The notes below the pieces were generated by a model, which had not been told where the DNA came from, did not search any database, and worked only from the letters and a program-made list of their open reading frames with translations. From Hyphomicrobiales bacterium (GTDB taxonomy: Bacteria; Pseudomonadota; Alphaproteobacteria; Rhizobiales; Aestuariivirgaceae), in assembly GCA_012032065.1 (NCBI GenBank), contig JAAURV010000147.1, positions 1 through 7,539 on the forward strand: a stretch of 7,539 bases of DNA, in the 5' to 3' direction. Positions within the stretch are counted from its first letter, which is position 1, and the number at the start of each line of letters is the position of its first letter. Both the position numbers and the translations under genes were made by a program. Below, piece after piece: positions 1 to 6,718 of this stretch.

Positions 1-18
1 CTTGGCGGCACATGGTTC

Positions 19-59
19 GCAATAATTGTTGCATAAGTCAAGAGTAAACAACAATTGTT
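19..59. promoter_or_regulatory. Candidate operator: paired AT-rich palindromes upstream of glcB
   Basis: Two related palindromes stand out against the GC-rich background. Positions 19-32 (GCAATAATTGTTGC) form a dyad with one mismatched pair out of seven. Positions 50-59 (AACAATTGTT) are a perfect 10-base palindrome. Their cores differ at a single base and their centres are 29 bases apart. ATTGTTG at 25-31 is also inverted as CAACAAT at 49-55, so the whole block can pair with itself. This is the form of a site for a dimeric repressor or activator. The regulator is unknown, and the site lies 230 bases before the glcB start, so it could equally belong to a divergent gene left of the window. Confidence 0.3.
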
Positions 60-276
60 CCGGATTGCGGGCAGGGACGGCGTGCAGACTTGGCGCATCA
101 CTTTGGCTTTGTGGTGCGGGCCTGGCCTTCAGGACATCGTCCGCCGTCGAATGTCTTCCACGAAAGTTTCCCGGAAAGCCGAAGCTGTCAAGGACGCGCT
201 TTCTAAGCGTGCCGTAGATTTTTCGAGTTTTCATAAGCCTTGGCTTTCGCCGGGTTGACGGGCTAGGACTGGGCTC
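60..276. other. Leader region without a recognisable gene
   Basis: No convincing gene is seen between the palindromes and the glcB ribosome binding site. Short open frames exist on the + strand (26-217 and 55-258), but their peptides resemble no family I know and no Shine-Dalgarno sequence supports them. A weak 8-pair stem with one G-T wobble (94-101 with 111-118, 9-base loop) is present without a T tract. I could not identify a clear -35/-10 pair. The region probably holds the glcB promoter and 5' untranslated leader. Confidence 0.4.
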
Positions 277-283
277 AGGGGGG
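277..283 (+). promoter_or_regulatory. Ribosome binding site of glcB
   Basis: The purine run AGGGGGG ends five bases before the ATG at 289. It supports that start over the alternatives, and the resulting N-terminus aligns with the usual start of malate synthase G. Confidence 0.6.
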
Positions 284-288
284 TAAGC

Positions 289-2447
289 ATGGCAGAAGAA
301 TTCACGGAACGCGCGGGGCTGAAGATCGAAGGCGATCTGTTTGGTTTCATCACTGACGAAGTGCTGCCTGGAACGGGAGTTTCCGAAGACCGGTTCTGGA
401 ATGGATTGGCTGAGCTCGTTTCCGAGTTTGGACCGGAGAACGCCGCGCTTCTCGCGGAGCGTGACCGCCTGCAGGGCGAGATCGATCGCTGGCACAAGGC
501 GAACCCCGCACCAATCGATGCGGACGCCTATGAGAACTTCCTGCGCGAGATTGGATACATCGTGCCGGAGGGCCGGGGACTTTCAGATCGGGACGGTCAA
601 CACCGATCCTGAAATCGGCGAAATCGCGGGGCCACAGCTGGTTTATCCGCTGTCGAACGCGCGCTTCGCGCTCAATGCGGCGAATGCGCGGTGGGGATCG
701 CTGTACGACGCGCTTTATGGGACGGATGCGATTCCGGGTATTGCGAGTGGTGGCTACGATGCAGCGCGCGGCGCCGAAGCAATCGCTTGGGGAAGGAAGT
801 TTCTCGACGATGCGGTTCCGCTTTTGGGAGTTTCGTGGGCGGAGGTGGATGGCATAGGGGCGGGACCTCGGCTGAGGGTGTCTGTCGACGGCAACAAAGT
901 GGTTTTGAAGGAAGCGGGCGCATATGCCGGCTACCGCGGAATGGCGGATGCGCCAGAGGCGGTGCTGTTGCGGCACAATGGGTTGCACATCGAGCTCTCG
1001 TTCAACGCCGCTACGCCAGTCGCGAAGCAGGACCGCTGCGGCATTTCGGATATCGTTCTCGAAGCGGCGCTGACGGCGATTTCGGACTGCGAGGATTCGG
1101 TTGCGGCTGTCGATGGGCCGGACAAGGCTTTGGTCTATCGCAACTGGTTGGGGTTGATGAAGGGCGATCTTGAGGCCGAGGTCGCGAAGGGTGGGAAGAC
1201 GTTTACCCGCAAGCTCCATGGCGGCCGTTCCTATGTTGCGCCGGATGGCAGCGGTTTCGCGCTCAAAGGCGCAAGCCTTGCTGCTGGTGCGGACCGTCGG
1301 CCACTTGATGAAGACGCCGGCGGTGCGCGACAACGATGACCGCGAGATACCGGAAGGGCTGCTCGATGCGTTGGCGACGGTAGCGATTGCGCTGCACGAT
1401 GTGGGGGCGAATGGGAAACACGCGAACTCGAGGAAGGGCAGTGTCTATGTGGTGAAACCCAAGATGCATGGGCCAGCAGAAGTAGCGTTCGCGGTGAAGG
1501 TCATGGCGCGAGTCGAAGAAATTCTCGGGCTTGCAGCCAATACGGTCAAGATCGGCATCATGGACGAAGAGCGGCGCACGACGCTCAATCTCAGGGAATG
1601 CGTGCGCGCGGCGCGTGAACGCGTGTTCTTCATCAACACGGGATTTCTCGACCGCACGGGCGATGAGATTCATACGTCCATGGAAGCGGGACCGATGATC
1701 CGCAAGGCCGATATGAAATCGGCGGCGTGGATACAGGCTTACGAGAACCTCAACGTCGATATCGGCTTGACCTGCGGTTTTCCGGGGCGCGCGCAGATCG
1801 GCAAGGGCATGTGGGCGATGCCCGACAAGATGGGCGCGATGCTGGAGCAGAAGATCGGCCATCCGAAATCGGGAGCGACGACCGCATGGGTGCCCTCGCC
1901 CGCGGCGGCGATCCTTCATGCGACGCATTATCATCGCGTGAATGTCACGGCGGTACAGGCGGAACTGCGGTCTCGGAAGCAAGCGGCACTTGGCGATCTT
2001 CTATCCGTGCCAATCGTGCAACGGCCAAACTGGACGCCCGCGGACATTCAGGCGGAGCTCGATAATAATGCGCAGGGCATTCTCGGGTATGTGGTGCGCT
2101 GGATCGATCAGGGGATCGGCTGCTCGAAGGTTCCCGACATCAACGATGTGGGGCTGATGGAGGACCGCGCCACGCTGCGCATCTCGTCGCAGCATATCGC
2201 CAACTGGCTCAGGCACGGGATCTGCAGCAAGGACCAGGTGATGGAGACGATGAAGCGAATGGCAACGGTGGTGGACCGGCAGAATCAAGGCGATCCGCTC
2301 TACCGGCCAATGTCGCCCAAATTCTCGGACTCCGTTGCGTTTGCCGCGGCTTGCGACCTGGTATTCGAAGGTGCGAAGCAGCCAAACGGTTACACCGAGC
2401 CCCTGCTCCACAAGCGCAGGCTCGAATTTAAAGACAGGTATGGATGA
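289..2447 (+). CDS. glcB: Malate synthase G (EC 2.3.3.9), interrupted by two single-base insertions
   Basis: Cytosolic enzyme condensing glyoxylate with acetyl-CoA to malate, the second step of the glyoxylate bypass and of glycolate use. The reading runs in frame 1 from 289 to about 577, in frame 2 to about 1278, then in frame 3 to the TGA at 2447. Dropping one G from the run at 575-578 and one T from 1278-1279 gives a continuous protein of 718 residues, the usual family length (about 720). Visible landmarks include the N-terminal DEVLPGTGV segment, ARWGSLYDALYGTDAIP, SDCEDSVAAVDGPDK with RNWLGLMKGDL, and the active-site arginine in LVRTVGHLM (about residue 334). The acidic magnesium ligands lie in GIMDEERRT (about 426) and GFLDRTGDEIHTSMEAGP (about 454). 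The probable catalytic-base aspartate is in MEDRATLRISSQH (about 625). All active-site regions are intact, so the frame breaks look like sequencing errors, not decay. The stop overlaps the start of the next gene, so the two are probably co-transcribed. Confidence 0.95.
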
Positions 2448-2896
2448 GCGGAGACATTAAAGAGCTGCTGAAGCGGACAATCGGACGCAAGGTTTCGTTC
2501 CGCAAGACGGTGTCGGAAAGCGATGTCTATGGCTTCGCCGGCATCACCGGAGATTTCGCGCCCAATCACATCGACGAAGAATTCATGAAGACCACGTCCT
2601 ACGGACGGCGCATCGCGCATGGCGCGCTGATGGTGGGCTTCATGTCGCGGGCGTCATCGATGATCGTCGAGCGCTGCCCCGAGGTTTGCGAGACGCATTT
2701 CCCGGTGTCGGCAGGGTATGACCGGGTGCGCTTCGTGGGGCCGGTGTTCATCGGCGATACGATCACCGTGAGCTATGCAATCACCGATGTCGAAGAAACG
2801 AAGCTGCGCACGCTCGCTTCGGTGCATGTGGGAACGCCCGGCGCGGAAACCGTGGCGGTTGCCACGCACATCATGACATGGCTGCCTCTGGCGTGA
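2444..2896 (+). CDS. MaoC-family (R)-enoyl-CoA hydratase-like protein
   Basis: A 150-residue single hot-dog-domain protein of the MaoC/PhaJ type. Such proteins hydrate trans-2-enoyl-CoA to (R)-3-hydroxyacyl-CoA or act on related acyl-CoA thioesters, normally as dimers in the cytosol. The hydratase-2 signature is clear: FAGITGDFAPNHID at residues 31-44, with the Asp37/His42 pair at the five-residue spacing seen in PhaJ, followed by GRRIAHGALMVGF, the usual second conserved block. The ATG at 2444 overlaps the glcB stop in ATGA, which suggests translational coupling. No separate Shine-Dalgarno sequence is obvious, which fits coupling. This is the only complete gene in the window without a frame break. 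The substrate is not readable. It is too short to be the two-domain mesaconyl-CoA hydratase (about 340 residues) of the ethylmalonyl-CoA pathway, but an acyl-CoA role beside malate synthase is plausible. Confidence 0.88.
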   Translation: MSGDIKELLKRTIGRKVSFRKTVSESDVYGFAGITGDFAPNHIDEEFMKTTSYGRRIAHGALMVGFMSRASSMIVERCPEVCETHFPVSAGYDRVRFVGPVFIGDTITVSYAITDVEETKLRTLASVHVGTPGAETVAVATHIMTWLPLA

Positions 2897-2948
2897 CACC
2901 GCGAGGATACGGGCCCCGCCCTCGCCAATGGCGATCTCGCCCACAGAT

Positions 2949-3005
2949 ATCTAGCGCATAACGCGCTCAAGTGGAATCACTTGAGCGTTCAGTTATGCGC
3001 CAGAT
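2949..3005. repeat. Composite palindrome, first hairpin (GAAT loop)
   Basis: The inner stem CGCTCAAGTG (2964-2973) pairs with CACTTGAGCG (2978-2987) around a GAAT loop. The outer stem GCGCATAAC (2954-2962) pairs with GTTATGCGC (2992-3000). Between the stems one base is unpaired on the left and TTCA (2988-2991) on the right. Beyond a single mismatch (2953/3001), four more pairs extend the outer arm to 2949/3005. No T tract follows on the + strand, so this is not a textbook intrinsic terminator, though it could slow polymerase between the convergent maoC-like and terC genes. From memory it resembles dispersed intergenic palindromes of Hyphomicrobiales; that needs a genome-wide match. Confidence 0.6.
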
Positions 3006-3013
3006 TCAAATTG

Positions 3014-3057
3014 CTAGAGCAACTTACCGGCGGTCGAATGACCGCCGGTTGCTCTAG
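3014..3057. repeat. Composite palindrome, second hairpin (GAAT loop), overlapping the terC stop
   Basis: The inner stem CCGGCGGTC (3027-3035) pairs perfectly with GACCGCCGG (3040-3048) around a second GAAT loop. The outer stem CTAGAGCAA (3014-3022) pairs with TTGCTCTAG (3049-3057), leaving CTTA (3023-3026) bulged on the left arm. With about 18 base pairs it is very stable. The right arm contains the TAG stop of terC, read on the - strand. Together with the preceding hairpin it forms a block of about 110 bases between convergent genes, either a repeat element or a bidirectional transcription barrier. T-rich tails are weak on both sides. Confidence 0.6.
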
Positions 3058-3700
3058 GACGCGGTCATGACTTCAAGAGCGCCGCGGTAGATCATGTCGA
3101 GCGACACGTAGAGAATGATGAGCAGGCCAACATAGGCGATCCAGCGATGCTTGTGCAGCAGCTTGGCGATGAACGAGGCCGCCAACCCCATGAGCGCGAT
3201 CGAAAGCACAAGCCCGATGATCAGCACTTCCCAGTGATCGCGTGCGGCACCCGCCACCGCGAGCACGTTGTCGAGTGACATGGAAATATCGGCGACAACG
3301 ATCTGCGTCGCGGCCTGGCGGAACGTCTTTGTGCCGGGTTTCGCCGAGATTATGCCGTCGGCGTTGATGTCCTCCCCGGTCACGGCCTCGACGGCCTCTC
3401 CCTCGTGACCTCCGTCGTGCAATTCGCGCCACATCTTCCAGCAGACCCACAAAGCAGGATGCCGCCGACGAGAAGCAGGCCCAAGATCTGAAGCAGCTGC
3501 GTGGTGACGCTGGCGAAAAGAATGCGCAGCACCGTGGCCGCGATTATGCCGACAAAGATCGCCTTGTTGCGCTGCTCTTTCGGAAGACCCGCGGCCGCGA
3601 GGCCAATGACGATGGCGTTGTCGCCCGCGAGCACCAGATCGATCATGATGACCTGGGCCAAGGCCCAAAGTGCGTCACCCGTAAACAAGAAGTCCAACAT
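3054..3700 (-). CDS. TerC-family integral membrane protein (YjbE/YkoY type), one frame break
   Basis: Inner-membrane protein of the TerC family. Relatives such as YkoY and Alx are linked to manganese export and metal supply to exported proteins. The N-terminal part, MLDFLFTGDALWALAQ onward, reads in one frame from the ATG at 3698-3700. The C-terminal part, from WVCWKMWREL to EVMTAS, reads in another. One missing A in the run at 3451-3453 (a T on the coding strand) restores GGILLLWVCWKMW and a 215-residue protein, normal for this short TerC class. Family motifs are DLVLAGDNAIVIG (Asp21, Asp27, Asn28) and VVADISMSLDNVLAVAG (Asp138, Asp144, Asn145), whose acidic residues lie within membrane helices. 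Several hydrophobic helices precede and follow a hydrophilic loop (about residues 93-128) that contains DINADGII. An in-frame ATG at 3742 would add 14 residues unlike the family, so 3700 is preferred. It is divergent from the eryH-like gene, and its stop lies inside a palindrome. Confidence 0.92.
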
Positions 3701-3835
3701 CGATATCAAGCCCGCTTTTCCGCCGTTAATTGGAGCATGCACGGAGCCTGGGCAAGCGAAATATTTCCCACCGTTGCGGTCATTGTGGATTCAGTTGCAT
3801 AGTCGCCACGACATGGCATTCGGGGACGGGCGGTC
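3701..3835. promoter_or_regulatory. Divergent intergenic region between terC and the eryH-like gene
   Basis: These 135 bases must hold the start signals for both outward-facing genes. On the - strand TTGCCC and AATTAA, about 18 bases apart, could be a poor -35/-10 pair for terC. On the + strand TTGCGG and CATAGT are similarly placed for eryH. Neither is convincing. I looked for a manganese (yybP-ykoY) riboswitch before terC and saw no matching conserved core. Confidence 0.3.
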
Positions 3836-4596
3836 ATGACATCTGGATCGGCACAAGCTGGAAAATGAACAAGACGCGGGCGGAGGCGAAAGCCTTCGCC
3901 GAGGCGCTTGCGGCAACGCGCATTGCCGAGCGCGCCCAAGCCCAGCTTTTCGTCATTCCGCCGTTTCCCTACATTGCCGACGTGGCGGATTTGCTCAGAG
4001 GCACGTCAATCAAGGCCGGCGGGCAGAACATGCATTGGGAGGACCAAGGGGCTTGGACGGGAGAAGTGTCGCCATTGATGCTGCTCGACTGCGGGGCTTC
4101 GATGGTGGAGATCGGGCACAGCGAGCGGCGCGCGCATTTCGGCGAAACCGACGAGACGGTGGCGCTCAAGGTGCGGGCGGCGCTGAAGCATGGGTTGATC
4201 GCGCTTGTTTGTATCGGCGATACAAAGACAGAGTACGATGCCGGGCGGACTGCCGAAGTGCTGGAGCGGCAGGTGCGCATCGCGCTCTCGGAGGCGGGCC
4301 GCGATCTTCAGGGCCGGGTGCTCATTGCCTACGAACCCGTGTGGTCGATCGGCGAAGGCGGCATTCCGGCCGATCCCTATTTCGCCAATGCGCAGCATAA
4401 GCGCATCAAGGACGTGACCCGCAGCTGCTGCGGGCAAGAATTGCCGGTGCTCTACGGCGGCAGTGTGAGCCAGAAGAATTGCGAGGACTTGATCGCGCAG
4501 CAGCACATCGACGGATTGTTCATCGGCCGCGCGGCCTGGAATGCGGCGGGATATGTGCGAATCGTAGAGATGACGGCGGTGCCGGAAGCTCCATAG
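3836..4596 (+). CDS. eryH: Triose-phosphate isomerase family protein, probably L-erythrulose-1-phosphate isomerase (EryH/LerI type)
   Basis: TIM-barrel isomerase of the TpiA fold. It resembles Brucella EryH (EC 5.3.1.33), which converts L-erythrulose 1-phosphate to D-erythrulose 4-phosphate in erythritol breakdown, more than housekeeping TpiA. EryH-like features are WIGTSWKMNKT, with Ser in place of the Asn of the usual GNWKMN, and QNMHWEDQGAWTGEVSPLML. Catalytic residues are present: Lys10, His95 in EIGHSERR and Glu167 in AYEPVWSIGE, followed by the phosphate loop LYGGSVS and GLFIGRAAWN. Numbering assumes the ATG at 3836 plus one missing base before ATCTGG, giving about 253 residues, close to Brucella EryH. 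As read, that ATG is out of frame with the body. The only in-frame ATG upstream (3730) would add about 35 residues unlike the family. GGGGACGGG at 3822-3830 is a weak ribosome binding site. No other ery genes are visible, so plain triose-phosphate isomerase activity remains possible. Confidence 0.85.
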
Positions 4597-4603
4597 CAGG
4601 CGA

Positions 4604-5557
4604 CTATTGCCGGAGGGCCTCCTCGATCCGGTCCAGTTCTTCCAGCGCAAACGGAGGCGCGTCCAGGGATCCGGCGCAATCCTCGATCTGGTCCGGGCGG
4701 CTCGCGCCAATCAAGGCGCTGGCGACTTTACCGGAACGCAACACCCAGGAGATCGCCATCCGAGCCAAGGTTTGGCCGCGGGTCTTTGCGATCGCGTCGA
4801 GTTGCTTAAGTTTCCTGACCATTGAGGCTGTCACCTGATCGCGGTTGAGGAAGCCACCGAAGGCGGCGCGGCTGTCGCCGGGGATGCCGTCGAGATAGCG
4901 GTCGGTGAGAAGCCCCTGCGCCAGCGGAGAGAAAACGATCATGCCCATGCCTTCCTCGTGCGCGGCATCGATGACGCGCCGGTTTCGGGCTCGCGTTGCA
5001 GCATGTTGTAGCGCGGCTGGTGAATGAGGCAGGGGGTGCCGAGGGCGCGAAGGATGGCGGCGGCCTTGCGCGTGTTCTCCGCGTCGTAGTTGGAAATGCC
5101 CGCGTAGAGCGCCCTGCCCGAGCGCACGGCGAAATCGAGAGCGCCCATGGTTTCTTCGAGCGGCGTTTCGGGATCGAAGCGGTGCGAGTAGAAAATATCG
5201 ACGTAAGGAAGGCCGAGGCGTTTGAGACTCTGGTCGAGGCTGGCGAGCAGATATTTGCGCGAACCCCATTCGCCATAGGGGCCCTCCCACATGCGGTAGC
5301 CCGCTTCGTCGAGACATGAGTTCGTCGCGATGGGCCTTGAAATCGTCACGCAGGATTTCGCCGAATGCTGCTTCGGCGGCACCTGGCGGCGGGCCGTAGT
5401 TGTTGGCGAGATCGAAATGGGTGATGCCGAGATCGAAGGCGGCGCGGCACATGGCGCGCTTGTTTTCGGGCGATGCGGCATCGCCGAAGTTATGCCAGAG
5501 GCCCAAGGATATGGCGGGCAGGAGCAGGCCGCTCCTGCCGCACCTGTTGTATTTCAT
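4604..5557 (-). CDS. gpr: Aldo/keto reductase, L-glyceraldehyde 3-phosphate reductase type (YghZ/Gpr), three frame breaks
   Basis: NADPH-dependent cytosolic reductase of the AKR14 group. E. coli YghZ (Gpr) reduces L-glyceraldehyde 3-phosphate and also methylglyoxal. The similarity to YghZ as I recall it is strong throughout: YNRCGRSGLLLPAISLGLWH, HFDLANNYGPPPGAAE, GPYGEWGSRKYLLASLDQ, ALYAGISNY, GTPCLIHQPRYN and SALIGASRPDQIED. The gene starts in one frame, passes through a second over the 11 or so bases before 5303, continues in a third, and returns to the first near 4972-4979. Three missing bases (near 5314, 5303 and 4975) restore a protein of about 318 residues. The catalytic tetrad is then Asp49, Tyr54, Lys85 and His126; the lysine, in ISTKAGY, is legible only in the short middle frame. 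The ATG at 5555-5557 overlaps the stop of the upstream dehydrogenase by four bases. The stop is 7 bases from the convergent eryH-like stop. Confidence 0.9.
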   Translation of the reverse strand: MKYNRCGRSGLLLPAISLGLWHNFGDAASPENKRAMCRAAFDLGITHFDLANNYGPPPGAAEAAFGEILRDDFKAHRDELMSRRSGLPHVGGPLWRMGFAQISARQPRPESQTPRPSLRRYFLLAPLRSRNAARRNHGRSRFRRALGQGALRGHFQLRRGEHAQGRRHPSRPRHPLPHSPAALQHAATRARNRRVIDAAHEEGMGMIVFSPLAQGLLTDRYLDGIPGDSRAAFGGFLNRDQVTASMVRKLKQLDAIAKTRGQTLARMAISWVLRSGKVASALIGASRPDQIEDCAGSLDAPPFALEELDRIEEALRQ

Positions 5558-6707
5558 TTCATCAAGGCGCGTGCTTCATCGGGGCCGAGGGGTGCTGGAC
5601 GTTTGCAGGTGGACTTGAGAGTCACGAATTTGCGCGCGACGCCTGCCTCCATCACCGCGGTCATCACTTCCACGACATGGGCCACCATCGAAATGTCGCA
5701 GCGCGGGAGGCGCTTCCTGATGATGGCGTCCGCCATGTCGGCGAGGCCGGCACAGCGGTAGTTGGCCCAGATCGGATCGGTGAGCCGGTTGCCCGGTCCC
5801 CAATTGGCCTTGCCGAAGGGATGATCCCACGCCGCCATGGCTTCGACTTTCTGATCGCTGCCGGCCACCATCACGTCGCCGCCGAAGAAATTCGGGTCGG
5901 GAACATACATGGCGCCGGTGACGCCATAAAGCTCCATGTTCTGATGTTTGTGCGCCCACACATCCCACGACAGCGAGACGGTGATGCAGGCGCCTTGGGC
6001 AAATTCGAGGAGAGCGTGATAGGTGGTGGGCGTTTTTACCTTCAGCTTTTCGCCATTGCGCGGATTGCTGGGCTGGCTGTTGATCACCCGCTCCTTGCGG
6101 CCGGTGCCCGCGAGTGCCGCGACGCGCTTCACCGGCCCCACGAGGTTGATGAGATTGGTGATGTAGTAAGGCCCCATGTCGAGCATCGGGCCGCCGCCCG
6201 GCATGAAGAAGAAGTCCGGATTGGGATGCCACATCTCCATTCCCGGCCCCATGAAGTGGCAGGTGCCGGAGACGATCTTGCCGATCTTGCCATCGTCGAT
6301 CGCTTTCCTCGCGAGCTGGTGCGAGCGCCGAGGAATGTGTCAGGAGCGGCACCGACGCGCAACTTTTTCTTTGCGGCATATTTCTGCAGCGCCAGGGCAT
6401 CCTTGTAGGAGAGCGTCAGCGGCTTTTCGGAATAGACGTGTTTGCCGGCGTCGAGGATTTGTTTCGACACTTTGTAGTGTACGGCGGGCACGGTGAGGTT
6501 CACGACGATGTCGATGTCGCCGTTGTTCAAGAGCTCGTTCACCGTTTGCGCTTTCACGCCGAATTCGGCGGCGCGGGATTTGGCCACGTCCATGTCGATG
6601 TCGGCCACCGCTTTCACTTCGATGTTGTTGAAAAGCGGCGCGAGCTTCAGATACGCCCAGGAAATGTTGCCGGCTCCAATGATGCCGACGCCGAGTGTCT
6701 TTGACAT
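5554..6707 (-). CDS. Gfo/Idh/MocA-family NAD(P)-dependent oxidoreductase, one frame break
   Basis: Two-domain sugar or polyol dehydrogenase of the glucose-fructose oxidoreductase / inositol dehydrogenase / MocA family. The N-terminal Rossmann fold has GVGIIGAGNIS (residues 6-16). Asp36 at the end of the second strand favours NAD over NADP, and the family motif SEKPL carries the catalytic Lys95. The frame breaks near 6319-6322. One added base restores a GARHQLARKAIDDGKIGKI segment that leads into WHPNPDFFF, GGGPMLDMGPYYITNLINLVG and the C-terminal domain. The restored length is 384 residues, normal for the family. A Shine-Dalgarno AGGAGA precedes the ATG at 6705-6707. The TGA at 5554-5556 overlaps the next gene's ATG, and the upstream isomerase gene ends 9 bases before the start, so all three are one operon. 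The substrate is unknown: the conserved residues do not tell inositol, glucoside or other sugar substrates apart. Confidence 0.92.
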
Positions 6708-6712
6708 GGATT

Positions 6713-6718
6713 TCTCCT
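6713..6718 (-). promoter_or_regulatory. Ribosome binding site of the Gfo/Idh/MocA gene
   Basis: AGGAGA on the - strand lies five bases before the ATG at 6707. It overlaps the TAG stop of the upstream isomerase gene, consistent with coupled translation. Confidence 0.7.

Noticed and set aside
94..118. 8-pair stem-loop in the glcB leader as a terminator or riboswitch
   Set aside because: The stem includes a wobble pair, has a 9-base loop and no T tract, and matches no known riboswitch core.
26..258. Short + strand open frames of 63 and 67 codons before glcB
   Set aside because: They have no Shine-Dalgarno sequence and no recognisable domain, and they overlap each other in different frames.
350..1333. 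Long open frame of 327 codons on the - strand opposite glcB
   Set aside because: It lies antisense to well-conserved malate synthase sequence, its peptide is arginine-rich and resembles no family, and such shadows are common in GC-rich DNA.
3701..3835. Manganese yybP-ykoY riboswitch before terC
   Set aside because: Expected for some TerC genes, but I could not find the conserved core sequence, and the gap is short.
3839..4596. Housekeeping triose-phosphate isomerase as the first-choice call
   Set aside because: The Ser in TSWKMN and the NMHW/GAWTGE segment point to the EryH class. TpiA activity is kept only as an alternative.
5473..6408. A 311-codon + strand open frame opposite the Gfo/Idh/MocA gene
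   Set aside because: It is antisense to a clear dehydrogenase. The histidine- and arginine-rich translation is typical of a shadow frame.
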